This document shows, piece after piece, positions 19,327 to 30,188 of a stretch of DNA of 64,000 nucleotides. The position numbers and the translations under genes are program-made. How positions within the stretch are numbered: the stretch's first letter is position 1; each line of letters begins with the position of its first letter. The stretch is from DATARH01 sp036268075 (lineage in GTDB: Bacteria > Pseudomonadota > Alphaproteobacteria > ATCC43930 > CGMCC-115725), in assembly GCA_036268075.1 (NCBI GenBank), contig DATAUV010000144.1, forward strand, positions 43,919 to 107,918. The letters run 5' to 3'. The notes under the pieces were generated by a model, which was given only the letters and a program-made list of their open reading frames with translations, made no database searches and was not told where the DNA came from.

Positions 19327-20055
19327 ATGCCGCATCCACTCGCAACCGAACTTGCCCCGACCGGCGTCCTGCGCGCCGCCATCAACATGGGCAATTTCCT
19401 TCTCGTCACCGGCAGGTCGCCTTCCGGCGACCCGACCGGCGTGTCGCCCGACATGGCGCTGGCGATCGGCGCGCGGCTCGGCGTGCCGGTCAAGTTCATC
19501 CCGTATGCAAAGCCGGGCGAGATCGCCGACGACGCCGAGAAGGGCCTCTGGGACATCGGCAATATCGGCGCCGAGCCGCAGCGTGCCGCGGTCATCAGCT
19601 TCACCGCCGCCTATGCCGAGATCGAGGCGACCTACCTCGTGCCGGCCGGCTCGCCGATCAAGTCGCTCAGCGAGGTCGACCAGCCGGGCAAGCGCCTCGC
19701 CGTGACCGCGCGCAGCGCCTATGGGCTCTGGCTGGAAAACAACTACAAAAAGGGCGAGCTGGTGCAGTTCGACAACGCCGCGGACGCGTTCAAGGCGTTC
19801 GACGGCGGCGGGTTCGACGCCTATGCCGGCCTCAGGCCGGGCCTCATCGACGAACAGGCCAAGCGAGCCGGCTCGCGCATCCTCGACGGCCAGTTCGCCT
19901 CGGTGCAACAGGCGGTCGGGACGCCGAAAAAGAACGTCGCCGGGTTCGAGTTCCTCAAGGCCTTTGTCGAGGAAGCAAAGAAATCCGGCATGGTCGGCAG
20001 CTTTATCGAGCGCCAGGGCACCGTCGGGCGACTGTCGGTCGCGGCCCAGACCTAA
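19327..20055 (+). CDS. Family-3 solute-binding-protein-like protein without signal peptide
   Basis: A 242-residue type II periplasmic-binding fold. LAPTGVLRAAINMGNFLLV begins the first lobe, and VSPDMALAIGARLGVPVKFIPY and LWDIGNIGAEPQRAAVISFTAAY are typical SBP_bac_3 blocks. The frame starts directly at the mature domain with no hydrophobic leader, and no permease or ATPase gene is linked, so a soluble cytoplasmic role (sensor or enzyme-like) is possible. ATG 19327 has no strong Shine-Dalgarno; a farther upstream start would not add a leader. Three 16-base tandem units begin two bases before its stop. Confidence 0.8.
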   Translation: MPHPLATELAPTGVLRAAINMGNFLLVTGRSPSGDPTGVSPDMALAIGARLGVPVKFIPYAKPGEIADDAEKGLWDIGNIGAEPQRAAVISFTAAYAEIEATYLVPAGSPIKSLSEVDQPGKRLAVTARSAYGLWLENNYKKGELVQFDNAADAFKAFDGGGFDAYAGLRPGLIDEQAKRAGSRILDGQFASVQQAVGTPKKNVAGFEFLKAFVEEAKKSGMVGSFIERQGTVGRLSVAAQT

Positions 20056-20098
20056 CATTCAACCGGCCTAACGTTCAACTGACCTAATATTCAATCCA
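20051..20098 (+). repeat. 16-bp tandem triplication across a stop codon
   Basis: Three consecutive 16-base units, 20051-20066, 20067-20082 and 20083-20098, each start CCTAA and continue with a TTCAA core. The first contains the TAA stop of the preceding gene. The third ends just before the AGGAGGAG Shine-Dalgarno of the VOC gene. The copies differ at a few positions, so the duplication is not brand-new. Confidence 0.85.
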
Positions 20099-20112
20099 GG
20101 AGGAGACGCACG

Positions 20113-20466
20113 ATGGAATTCAATATCGGCCACGTCCACATCAAGACCGCGGACCCGAAGGCGACCTGCCAGTACTACATCGACAATTTCGGCGCGACGC
20201 TGAAGCGCGAGGTGCCGGGACGGGGCTTCCAGCTCGACCTTTCGGGGCTGCAGCTCAACATCACGACGATCATCGACAGCCAGCACCACGAGCAAAAGCT
20301 CGGCATCGAGCACATCGCCCTGCAGACCGACGACTACCCGGCGACGCTCGCGCGGCTCAAGCAGAACGGCGTCAAGGTCCTTGAAGAGATGAACAACAAC
20401 GGCCGCCACGTCTGCTTCCTCGAAGCGCCGGACGGGGCGCAGATGGAGATCATCGAGAAAGTCTGA
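20113..20466 (+). CDS. VOC (glyoxalase/dioxygenase) superfamily protein
   Basis: A 117-residue single VOC domain. FNIGHVHIKTADPKATCQYYIDNFGA supplies a first metal-binding His, GIEHIALQTDDYPATLARLKQNGV the second, and FLEAPDGAQMEIIEKV ends with the expected Glu. Proteins of this fold include glyoxalase I, ring-cleaving dioxygenases and epimerases; a dimer is the usual functional unit. Nothing in the sequence identifies the substrate. AGGAGGAG lies 5' of ATG 20113. It lies in a plus-strand run with the luciferase-like gene, separated from it by a long palindrome. Confidence 0.9.
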   Translation: MEFNIGHVHIKTADPKATCQYYIDNFGATLKREVPGRGFQLDLSGLQLNITTIIDSQHHEQKLGIEHIALQTDDYPATLARLKQNGVKVLEEMNNNGRHVCFLEAPDGAQMEIIEKV

Positions 20467-20489
20467 GTGGCCGCCCGCGTCGCTACGCT

Positions 20490-20606
20490 CCGCGCCCTCA
20501 CCCGTCTCGCTGTGCGAGCCACCCTCTCCCGCAATGCGGGCGAGGGGTAGCCACACGAGTCCCCTCGCCCGCATTGCGGGTGCCCGAAGCGCGGGTGAGG
20601 GCGCGG
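20490..20606. repeat. Long palindromic element, family C
   Basis: The outer arms CCGCGCCCTCACCCG (20490-20504) and CGGGTGAGGGCGCGG (20592-20606) are perfect inverted copies. Nested inside are CCCGCAATGCGGGCGAGGGG and its exact complement. It fills most of the gap between the VOC and luciferase-like genes. A related hairpin is at 26609-26640. Such a structure could attenuate downstream transcription, which is inference. Confidence 0.8.
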
Positions 20607-20647
20607 CGCACAGCGACGCGAAAGGCGCCAGACAGGAGCACCGACGC

Positions 20648-21568
20648 ATGTCCCTCAAAGACAAAATCCCCTTCGGCGTGTCGCTGCCGCACCGCTCGCC
20701 GGACCCGATCGACATGCCGACGATCAAGCATGTCGCGCAGCGGGCGGAGGCGCTCGGCTTTCGTGATCTGTGGGTGACCGAGAACACGCTCGACGAGGTG
20801 TCGTCGTTCGACCCGGTGCCGCTGTTGACCTACGCGGCGACGGTTACGTCCAAAATCGGCGTCGGCGCGTCGGTCGTCGTGCTGGCGGTCCACAGCCCGC
20901 TGATGGTCGCGCATCAATGGGCGACGCTCGACTACATCAGCGGCGGCCGCGCGATCCTCGGCGTCGGGCTCGGCCGCGCCCACCATTACCGCCAGTTCGA
21001 GGTATCGGAGGAAGGCAAGGTCGCCCGCTTCCGCGAGGAAGTGGCGCTGATCAAGGCGCTGTGGACGCAAGACAAAACCACGTTCCACGGCCGCTTCTAC
21101 AATATCGACGGCGAGGCGATGCAGCCAAAGCCGGTCCAGCACCCGCATCTGCCGCTGTGGATGGGGGTCGGCCATCCCAACGCCATCCGGCGCACCGCCG
21201 AACTCGCCGATGGCTGGATGGGCTCGGGCGGGTCGTCGATCGCCGAATTCCAGCGCTCGGTGCCGATCCTCAAGGAGGCGCTCGCCGCGCGCGGCCGCGA
21301 CCCCGAGAAATTCCCGATCTCGAAGCGCATCTTCATGGCGGTCGACGAGGACGCGGCGGCGGCCCGGCGCCAGCTCGACCGCTGGTTCACCGACGTCTAC
21401 CACAACCCGCCCGGCACCGACGCCTCGGGCATCCACGGCGCGCCGGAACAGGTGCGCGAGCGGCTCGAAGAGGTCGTCGCGATGGGCGCCAACCACCTGA
21501 TGCTGAACCCGGTGTCGAATTTCGCCGAGCAGCTCGAGGCACTGGCCGAAGTCACGGGACTAAAATAG
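20648..21568 (+). CDS. LLM-class flavin-dependent oxidoreductase
   Basis: A 306-residue luciferase-like TIM barrel. FGVSLPHRSPDP, AEALGFRDLWVTENT, YISGGRAILGVGLGRAHHYRQFEV and HLPLWMGVGHPNAIRRTAELADGWMG are the standard flavin/F420-binding blocks. The family uses reduced FMN or F420 to oxidise or reduce diverse substrates; neither cofactor nor substrate can be assigned. ATG 20648 follows AGGAG and starts the protein where homologues start; the longer open frame upstream runs through the palindrome and was rejected. The C-terminus ends VTGLK, and a degenerate copy of this stop region follows (21568-21585). Confidence 0.9.
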   Translation: MSLKDKIPFGVSLPHRSPDPIDMPTIKHVAQRAEALGFRDLWVTENTLDEVSSFDPVPLLTYAATVTSKIGVGASVVVLAVHSPLMVAHQWATLDYISGGRAILGVGLGRAHHYRQFEVSEEGKVARFREEVALIKALWTQDKTTFHGRFYNIDGEAMQPKPVQHPHLPLWMGVGHPNAIRRTAELADGWMGSGGSSIAEFQRSVPILKEALAARGRDPEKFPISKRIFMAVDEDAAAARRQLDRWFTDVYHNPPGTDASGIHGAPEQVRERLEEVVAMGANHLMLNPVSNFAEQLEALAEVTGLK

Positions 21569-21598
21569 TCATGGGGCTCAAGTAGCGGGGTGGACGTG

Positions 21599-23875
21599 AT
21601 GGATGGGGGCCGCGCGGTTATCGGCGACGCGCCAAAGCGGCGCGAGGACCAGCGCTTTATCACCGGCAGCGGCCGCTATCTCGACGACATGAAATTCGAT
21701 CGGGTGGCGCAAGCGGTGCTGCTGCGCTCGCCGCACGCGCATGCCCGGATCGACCGCATCGACCCGGACGCGGCGCGGGGACTGCCGGGTGTCGTCGCGA
21801 TCCTGACCGCCGCCGACGCGAAAGCGGACGGGCTCAACCCGCTGATGCCGGGTGTCGCCGCCAACACGCAGACGGGCGAGCCGTTCAGTTTCATCCCGCA
21901 GCCGCTGCTGGCCGAGGGCGAAGTGCGGCACGTCGGCGAGGCGATCGCGCTGATCGTCGCGGAGACCCGCGCCCAGGCGCTCGACGCGGCGGAGGCGATC
22001 GGGGTCGACTACGCGCCGCTCCCCGCGATCGTCGACCCGAAGGATGCGGGGGCCGAGCGCTGTCTCGACTGGGGGGCCGGCGAGCCCGCGGCGGTCGACG
22101 CCGCGTTCGCGAAGGCGGCGCATCGCGTGACCCTCCGTCTCGACAACCACCGCGTCGTCACCAACCCGATCGAGCCGCGCGGCATCGTCGGCACCTATGA
22201 TGCCCTGACAGGCCGCTACATCGCCTATGTCTCGGCGCAGAGCCTGCACGCGACGCGCGACAACGCGGCAAAGGCGCTCGGAGTGCCGCCGGACAAGGTG
22301 CGGTTTATCGCGCCCGATGTCGGCGGCGGGTTCGGCGCCAAGAATTTCATCTATCCCGAACATGCGCTGCTGCCCTGGGCGGCCAAGCGGGTCGGGCGCC
22401 CGGTCAAATGGATCGCGACGCGCGAAGAAGTCTTTCTCGCCGACCACCAGGGCCGCGGCCACCATGCCGAGGCGTCGCTGGCGCTCGACGCGCACGGAAA
22501 ATTCCTCGCGCTGCGCATCGCCAGCACGGCCGATCTCGGCGCCTACCTCGCCGGCAGCTCGGGCGGGGTGCAGACCTTTCAGTACGCACATCTCCCCGGC
22601 ACCGTCTACGCGATCCCGGCGATCGACCTGTCGGTCGCGGGCGTCTTTACCCACACGACGCCGATCGGGGTGCTGCGCGGCCCTGGCTATGCCGAGATGG
22701 TCAACATCATGGAGCGGCTGGTCGACGCGGCGGCGCGGCAATGCGGGTTCGACCGCGCCGATTTGCGCCGCCGCAACCTGGTGCCGGCGGCGGCGATGCC
22801 GATGACCAACCCGCTCGGCAACCGGGTCGACAGCGGCGCCTTTCCCGATACCTTCGACCGCGCGCTCGCGGGCGCCGACCTATCCGGCTTTACGGCGCGC
22901 CGGCGCGAGAGCGAGGCGAAAGGCAAGCTGCGTGGCCTCGGCTTCGCCTATCACATCAAGGGCACCGGCGGGTCGCCGTCGGAGAATGTCGATATCCGGT
23001 TTGGCGAGGACGGGGTGGTTCAGCTCCTCACCGGCACGCAGACGATCGGCCAGGGTCACGAGACGACGTTCCCACAGATCCTTTCGGACCGCCTCGGCCT
23101 CCCCAACGAGCAGATCGTGCTGCGCTACGGGGACACCGACCTGACCCCGATCGGCGGCGGACACGGCAGTTCGCGCGCGACCTATATGGGCGGCACGGCG
23201 ATCTGGCGCGCGGCCGACATGGTCATCGACAAGGGCATCAAGATCGCCGCCGACGCGCTGGAAGCGGCCGAGGCCGACATCGTCTTCGCCGACGGCGACT
23301 TCACGGTCGCCGGCACCGACCGCCGCATCGCCCTGATGGAGGTCGCGGCGCTCGCGCGCGAGGCCGGCGCGACGCTCGACAGCTATTACGCCTGGACCCG
23401 CGAGTGGATGACCTATCCCAACGGGACCCATGTCGCCGAAGTGGAGATCGACCGCGAGACCGGCCAGGTGACGCTGGCGCGGTACTCGGCGGTGGACGAT
23501 TACGGCGTCGTCGTCAATCCGATGATCGCCGCCGGCCAGGCGCACGGCGCTATCGCCCAAGGGGTCGGCCAAGCCCTCTTGGAGCAGGCCGCCCACGACC
23601 CGCAATCGGGCCAGGTGATCGCCGGCTCGTTCATGGATTACGCGATGCCGCGCGCCGACGACCTCGTCAGCTACGGGCTCGCCTTCAACCCGACCCGCTG
23701 CACCACCAACCCGCTCGGCGTCAAAGGCTGCGGCGAGGCCGGCGCGATCGCCGCCTATCCGGCGCTCTCCAACGCGATCCTCGACGCCCTCGCCCCGTTC
23801 GGCGTCACCGAGTGGACCGGCCCCGCCACCCCCGCCACGATCTGGCAAGCGATGCAGAGGAGCAAGGCCGCATGA
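21599..23875 (+). CDS. Xanthine dehydrogenase-family molybdopterin-binding (large) subunit
   Basis: A 758-residue catalytic subunit of the molybdenum hydroxylase family (xanthine/aldehyde/CO dehydrogenase type). It shows RREDQRFITGSGRYLDDM, GGGFGAKNFIYPEHAL, GVLRGPGYAEMVN, QTIGQGHETTFPQI and VKGCGEAGAI, where E713 is the expected catalytic Glu beside molybdenum. The CoxL-type Se/Cys loop is not seen. These enzymes normally need a 2Fe-2S subunit and often a FAD subunit; neither is encoded nearby. GTG 21590 is an alternative start three codons upstream. Its stop overlaps the methyltransferase ATG by four bases, so the two are translationally coupled. Confidence 0.9.
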   Translation: MDGGRAVIGDAPKRREDQRFITGSGRYLDDMKFDRVAQAVLLRSPHAHARIDRIDPDAARGLPGVVAILTAADAKADGLNPLMPGVAANTQTGEPFSFIPQPLLAEGEVRHVGEAIALIVAETRAQALDAAEAIGVDYAPLPAIVDPKDAGAERCLDWGAGEPAAVDAAFAKAAHRVTLRLDNHRVVTNPIEPRGIVGTYDALTGRYIAYVSAQSLHATRDNAAKALGVPPDKVRFIAPDVGGGFGAKNFIYPEHALLPWAAKRVGRPVKWIATREEVFLADHQGRGHHAEASLALDAHGKFLALRIASTADLGAYLAGSSGGVQTFQYAHLPGTVYAIPAIDLSVAGVFTHTTPIGVLRGPGYAEMVNIMERLVDAAARQCGFDRADLRRRNLVPAAAMPMTNPLGNRVDSGAFPDTFDRALAGADLSGFTARRRESEAKGKLRGLGFAYHIKGTGGSPSENVDIRFGEDGVVQLLTGTQTIGQGHETTFPQILSDRLGLPNEQIVLRYGDTDLTPIGGGHGSSRATYMGGTAIWRAADMVIDKGIKIAADALEAAEADIVFADGDFTVAGTDRRIALMEVAALAREAGATLDSYYAWTREWMTYPNGTHVAEVEIDRETGQVTLARYSAVDDYGVVVNPMIAAGQAHGAIAQGVGQALLEQAAHDPQSGQVIAGSFMDYAMPRADDLVSYGLAFNPTRCTTNPLGVKGCGEAGAIAAYPALSNAILDALAPFGVTEWTGPATPATIWQAMQRSKAA

Positions 23876-24597
23876 CGATCGACGATCCGGTCAAAGCCAA
23901 GGTCGCGGCGCATTGGAATCGGCGCGCGGCGAATTTCGACACTGATTTCGGCCACAGCATCGCCACCCCGGCCGAGCGGGCGGCGTGGGATCGGATTCTC
24001 GACCTGATCACCGACGGCCGGCGCGGGCTGGACGTGCTCGACGCGGGGTGCGGGACCGGGTTTTTGAGTTTGGAGCTGGCGGCGCGTGGGCATCGCGTGA
24101 CCGGGATCGACTTCGCGCCGGCGATGCTGGAGGCGGCGCGGGCGAAGGCGGCGGAGAACGGTGCGTCGGTGAGTTTCGAGCAGGGCGACGCGGAGAATTT
24201 GCGATTTGACGCCGCGAGCTTCGACCTCGTCGTCACCCGGCATGTGTTGTGGACCTTGCCGCATCCGGACGCGGCGGTGGCGGAATGGGTGCGCCTCTTG
24301 CGGCCGGGCGGGCGGGTCGCGGTGATCGACAGCCAGTTCGACCCGACGATGCTGCTCAACCCGGCGCAAAACGCCCGCACCAGCGCCGAATACGCCGATA
24401 TCGGCGACAAACTGCCGTTTCTCGGCGGCCGTCCGCCGGCGGAGATCGAGACGCTGTTCGCGGCGAAAGGGCTCACCGGCATCGGCCACGACCCGATCGC
24501 CGACCTGATCGAGGCGCATTACGAGCGCATGAAGGCCGAGGGGATGCCGCCGCAGCGCCGCCGGCGCTATGTCGCGTGGGGCCGAGTTCCAGAATGA
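23872..24597 (+). CDS. Class I SAM-dependent methyltransferase
   Basis: A 241-residue Rossmann-fold methyltransferase. Motif I is VLDAGCGTGFLSLELAARG (around residue 52), motif II GIDFAPAMLEAAR, motif III region QGDAENLRF and motif IV DLVVTRHVLWTLPHPDAAV. It is of the UbiE/small-molecule type. ATG 23872 overlaps the upstream stop (ATGA), which links it to the molybdenum hydroxylase subunit. The methyl acceptor is unknown. A 15-base segment covering the stop is repeated 17 bases on, just before the next gene. Confidence 0.88.
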   Translation: MTIDDPVKAKVAAHWNRRAANFDTDFGHSIATPAERAAWDRILDLITDGRRGLDVLDAGCGTGFLSLELAARGHRVTGIDFAPAMLEAARAKAAENGASVSFEQGDAENLRFDAASFDLVVTRHVLWTLPHPDAAVAEWVRLLRPGGRVAVIDSQFDPTMLLNPAQNARTSAEYADIGDKLPFLGGRPPAEIETLFAAKGLTGIGHDPIADLIEAHYERMKAEGMPPQRRRRYVAWGRVPE

Positions 24598-24610
24598 CCC
24601 GAGTTCCACA

Positions 24611-25390
24611 ATGAATAGTGCCGGGATGAGCGCGCCAACAATAGAGTCCGGCGCCTCGCCGACGCTGACCCGCATCCGCGCCGCCGGCATCCTCCGCGTC
24701 GGCACGACCGGCGACTACACGCCGTTCTGCTGGCGCAACACCGACGGCTCGTATGCCGGCGCCGATATCGACATGGCCCACGACCTCGCGGCGCGGCTCG
24801 GCGTCGACATCCGGTTTGTGCCCTGCGTGTGGGTGACGCTGCTCGACGATTTCCTCGCCGACCGGTTCGACATCGCGATGGGCGGGGTCACGGTCACCGC
24901 GCCGCGGCAGGAAAAGGCGTTCTTTTCGGTGCCGAATTTTGTCGACGGCAAACGGCCGCTGGTGCGGCGCGAATTCGCCGACCGCCTGACCAGCATCGCG
25001 GCGATCGACCAGCCCGGGATCCGCGTCATCGCCAACCCCGGCTCGGCCAACGAGGCCTTTGCCAAGGCGAATTTCACCCGCGCCCAGGTCACGATCCACC
25101 GCGACAACGCGACCGTGTTCGACGAACTGGTCGCCGGCCGCGCCGACGTCATGGTGACCGACGGGCTCGAAGCCGACCACCAGGCCGATCTGCACCCCGA
25201 GCTGCTGGCGGTGCCGATCGCCCCGTTCACCCGCCTCGAAAAGGCCTACATGTTCGCGCGCGACCCGGCGATGAAAGAGGCGATCGACACCTGGCTCGGC
25301 GAGCATTTCACCGGCGGCTCGTGGCAGCGCGCGCTCGACCGGGCGCGCCAAGCCCATCTGCCGACCGCTCACGTGCCGGCGCGGGGGTGA
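24611..25390 (+). CDS. Cyclohexadienyl dehydratase (PheC)-like / family-3 binding protein, leaderless
   Basis: A 259-residue type II binding-protein fold strongly recalling PheC: RVGTTGDYTPF, GADIDMAHDLAARLG, DRFDIAMGGVTVTAPRQEKAFFSVPNF, VIANPGSANEAFAKANF and VFDELVAGRADVMVTDGLEADHQ. PheC converts prephenate to phenylpyruvate or arogenate to phenylalanine and in pseudomonads is exported. Here no signal peptide precedes the domain, so a cytoplasmic enzyme is inferred. A plain amino-acid binding protein is the alternative. ATG 24611 is the first start after the methyltransferase; ATG 24626 is also possible. The 3' end overlaps the opposing small membrane gene by 22 bases. Confidence 0.75.
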   Translation: MNSAGMSAPTIESGASPTLTRIRAAGILRVGTTGDYTPFCWRNTDGSYAGADIDMAHDLAARLGVDIRFVPCVWVTLLDDFLADRFDIAMGGVTVTAPRQEKAFFSVPNFVDGKRPLVRREFADRLTSIAAIDQPGIRVIANPGSANEAFAKANFTRAQVTIHRDNATVFDELVAGRADVMVTDGLEADHQADLHPELLAVPIAPFTRLEKAYMFARDPAMKEAIDTWLGEHFTGGSWQRALDRARQAHLPTAHVPARG

Positions 25391-25629
25391 TCCGGCGGCG
25401 GCACCGAGGGCACCGTCGCCTGGCCATAGGAGGCGACCGCTGCGGCGACTGCGGCGTCATCGGTGGCGCGATACTGCTCGACCCGCTGCCACGAGACCGC
25501 GACGCCGATCACGATGATGCCGGCGACAAATATCCCGGCGAGGGTATTGCCCCAGCTCACGCACCAGAACCCGGCCATCAGGCACAGCCAAGCGATGCCC
25601 GCGACTATGGCTATCATCGTGACCGACAT
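25369..25629 (-). CDS. Small two-helix membrane protein, hypothetical
   Basis: Eighty-six residues from ATG 25629, or 94 from GTG 25653. Two hydrophobic helices (VTMIAIVAGIAWLCLMAGFW and NTLAGIFVAGIIVIGVAVSW) are joined by a short loop, then a soluble tail rich in Ala, Val and Pro. Codon composition looks coding on this strand. It lies divergent to the DMT transporter, whose ATG is only 30 bases away, and its 3' end overlaps the PheC-like gene by 22 bases. I recognise no family. It may be a real short envelope protein; the overlap lowers certainty. Confidence 0.55.
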   Translation of the reverse strand: MSVTMIAIVAGIAWLCLMAGFWCVSWGNTLAGIFVAGIIVIGVAVSWQRVEQYRATDDAAVAAAVASYGQATVPSVPPPDHPRAGT

Positions 25630-25658
25630 GGTGTTCGACTCGCTGCTGTTCACGGTTA

Positions 25659-26603
25659 ATGGTTAACGCTCCCGACCCTCCAGGGTTTCCTCCGCCGAAC
25701 CTGTGGGCGCCGACGCTGGCGGCGGTGACGGGCAGCGTCATGGTCGGGTTCATGCCGCTGATGGCGCGGCACCTCTATGCCGAGGGGATGAGCGCGCCGT
25801 CGATGCTGGTGTGGCGCTATACGCTGGCGCTGGTGCCGCTGGGCCTCTCCATCGCGGTGATGCGGCTCGATATCCGCGCGGCATGGCGGCAGGGCGCGTG
25901 GCAGATCGTGATCATCGGCGCGACGCTCGGCGCGGCGCAGACGCTGTGCTACTGGGAGAGCATCAAGACGCTTGATACCAGCATCGCGGTGCTGCTGTTC
26001 TATACCTACCCGGCGCTGACGCTGGCGCTCGACCGGCTCGTCCTGAGGCGGCCGATCCGCGCCCGCTCGGTCGGCTCGATCGCGATCATCCTGTTTGGGG
26101 CCGGGCTGATCACCTTGCCGGGGCTACGCGGCGGCGCGATCGATCTCGTCGGCCTCGCCTGGGCGATTCCGGGACCGATGATCTATTCCATCTACCTCGT
26201 GCTGACGACCTCGCGGCTGCGCCGGCAGCCGCCGCTGATCGGCGCGAGCTGCCTTTATCTCGGTCTCACCATCACCTTTGAGGCCAGCGCCTTGTTCACC
26301 GACCTCGATTGGCCGGCCGACGCCCCGACATGGGGCCTCCTCGCCTTTATCGCGATCGGCCCCGGCGCGCTGATGGTGACGCTGTTCTCGTACAGCGTCC
26401 CCAAGCTCGGCCCGACGAGCTACGCGATCACCGCCAATTCCGAATTGGTGACAACCGTCGCGGTCGGCGTCGTCGTACTCGGCGAGCCGGTCACCTTCGC
26501 CCGCGCGGTCGGCGGCGCGATGATCGTCACCGGGATACTGGCGCACAGCCTTTTCCGCGCCACCGCACCGCGCGCCGTGCCGAAGGAGGTGGCGGCGGAG
26601 TGA
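25659..26603 (+). CDS. DMT-superfamily (EamA) permease
   Basis: A 314-residue protein with about ten membrane helices in two EamA repeats. The first runs from LAAVTGSVMVGFMPLMARHL to IIILFGAGLITLPG-like segments, the second from LVGLAWAIPGPMIYSIYLVL to VGGAMIVTGILAHSLF. LLFYTYPALTLALDRLVLRRPI and PTSYAITANSELVTTVAVGVVVLGEP are the typical helix 3-4 and 8-9 blocks. Such transporters export amino acids, nucleosides or drugs; the substrate is unknown. A hairpin followed by a T run lies just after the stop and probably ends its transcript. Confidence 0.9.
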   Translation: MVNAPDPPGFPPPNLWAPTLAAVTGSVMVGFMPLMARHLYAEGMSAPSMLVWRYTLALVPLGLSIAVMRLDIRAAWRQGAWQIVIIGATLGAAQTLCYWESIKTLDTSIAVLLFYTYPALTLALDRLVLRRPIRARSVGSIAIILFGAGLITLPGLRGGAIDLVGLAWAIPGPMIYSIYLVLTTSRLRRQPPLIGASCLYLGLTITFEASALFTDLDWPADAPTWGLLAFIAIGPGALMVTLFSYSVPKLGPTSYAITANSELVTTVAVGVVVLGEPVTFARAVGGAMIVTGILAHSLFRATAPRAVPKEVAAE

Positions 26604-26608
26604 GCGGA

Positions 26609-26645
26609 ATCCCCTCTCCCGCAATGCGGGCGGGGGGATTTTTTC
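26609..26645 (+). terminator. Rho-independent terminator after the DMT gene (family C-derived hairpin)
   Basis: AATCCCCTCTCCCGC and GCGGGCGGGGGGATT pair over about 15 bases around an AAT loop, and TTTTT follows on the plus strand. This is a good intrinsic terminator for the DMT permease. On the minus strand no T run follows, so it should not end the aconitase transcript. The stem shares CTCTCCCGCAATGCGGGCG with the family C palindrome at 20490-20606, so a repeat seems to have been used as a terminator. Confidence 0.75.
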
Positions 26646-26646
26646 G

Positions 26647-29343
<2,697 letters not shown>

Positions 29344-29411
29344 GGGCGTTCTCCTGTGGATTTGGCGGCTACCTTAACGCCGCAAGCGGTCTGATCAAGG
29401 GCGAGGGGCGA

Positions 29412-30188
29412 TCAAGGGCGCAGGGCGGCGCAAATCGCGACCGGGTAGGCATAGTGGATGGTTTCGCCGTCGAGCCGCACCGGGATGCCGAGGCTGTCGT
29501 CGCTGGCCGATTGCCGGAACATCGCCACGATCTTCTTGTCGTCGCCTGGTTTCGGGTAGGAGCGGGCAAGCAGGTTGCTGACCACATCGCGCAACTCGGT
29601 GAACGACACCGCCGGGTCGCCGAGCCCTGCTGCGGCGAACACGCTTTTCATCTCGGACAACGGCAGGGCGCGCGCATGTGAGGGATCGCGCAGCAATTCG
29701 AGCCGGTTGAACGCGGCGGCCTTGTCCTTGTCCTCCGACGGGCAGCTATCGACGACGACGATCCGCCCGCCCGGCGCGCAGACCCGCCCCATCTCGCGCA
29801 GCACCGCGAGCGGGTCGAGAAAGTGGTGGAACGAGAACCGCGTCGCGACGATGTCGAAGCGGCCGTCCTGATAAGGCAGCGTCGTCACGTCGCCCTGGTC
29901 CCAGGAGACGTTGGTGAGCCCTTTTTCCGCCGCCGCCTTGCGCGCGCGGTCTAGCATCGCCGGGGTCACGTCGATGCCGGTCGCGTGGCGCACATGCGGG
30001 GCGAAGGCGCCGACCACGAGCCCGCCGCCGCAGGCGACATCGAGCACGGTGTCGCCCGGTGTCGGCTTGCCGGCGTCGACGATCTTTTGCAGCGCGTCCT
30101 CGTTGGCGATCGGCGCCGCCGTGTTGAACACCGTCGCCTGGCGGGTGAACTGGTCGCGGATCAGCGCGTCGTGCGAGGCGTCGCTCAT
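29412..30188 (-). CDS. Class I SAM-dependent methyltransferase (UbiE-like)
   Basis: A 258-residue methyltransferase with motif I TVLDVACGGGLVVGAFA, motif II HATGIDVTPAMLDRAR, the DQGDVTTLPYQDGRFDIVATRFSFHHF block and APGGRIVVVDSCPSEDKDKAAAFN. It belongs to the UbiE/small-molecule type. The quinone-specific residues cannot be judged by eye, and it is not called ubiE. Its ATG overlaps by four bases the stop of a short upstream frame that runs out of a palindromic repeat. Confidence 0.88.
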   Translation of the reverse strand: MSDASHDALIRDQFTRQATVFNTAAPIANEDALQKIVDAGKPTPGDTVLDVACGGGLVVGAFAPHVRHATGIDVTPAMLDRARKAAAEKGLTNVSWDQGDVTTLPYQDGRFDIVATRFSFHHFLDPLAVLREMGRVCAPGGRIVVVDSCPSEDKDKAAAFNRLELLRDPSHARALPLSEMKSVFAAAGLGDPAVSFTELRDVVSNLLARSYPKPGDDKKIVAMFRQSASDDSLGIPVRLDGETIHYAYPVAICAALRP

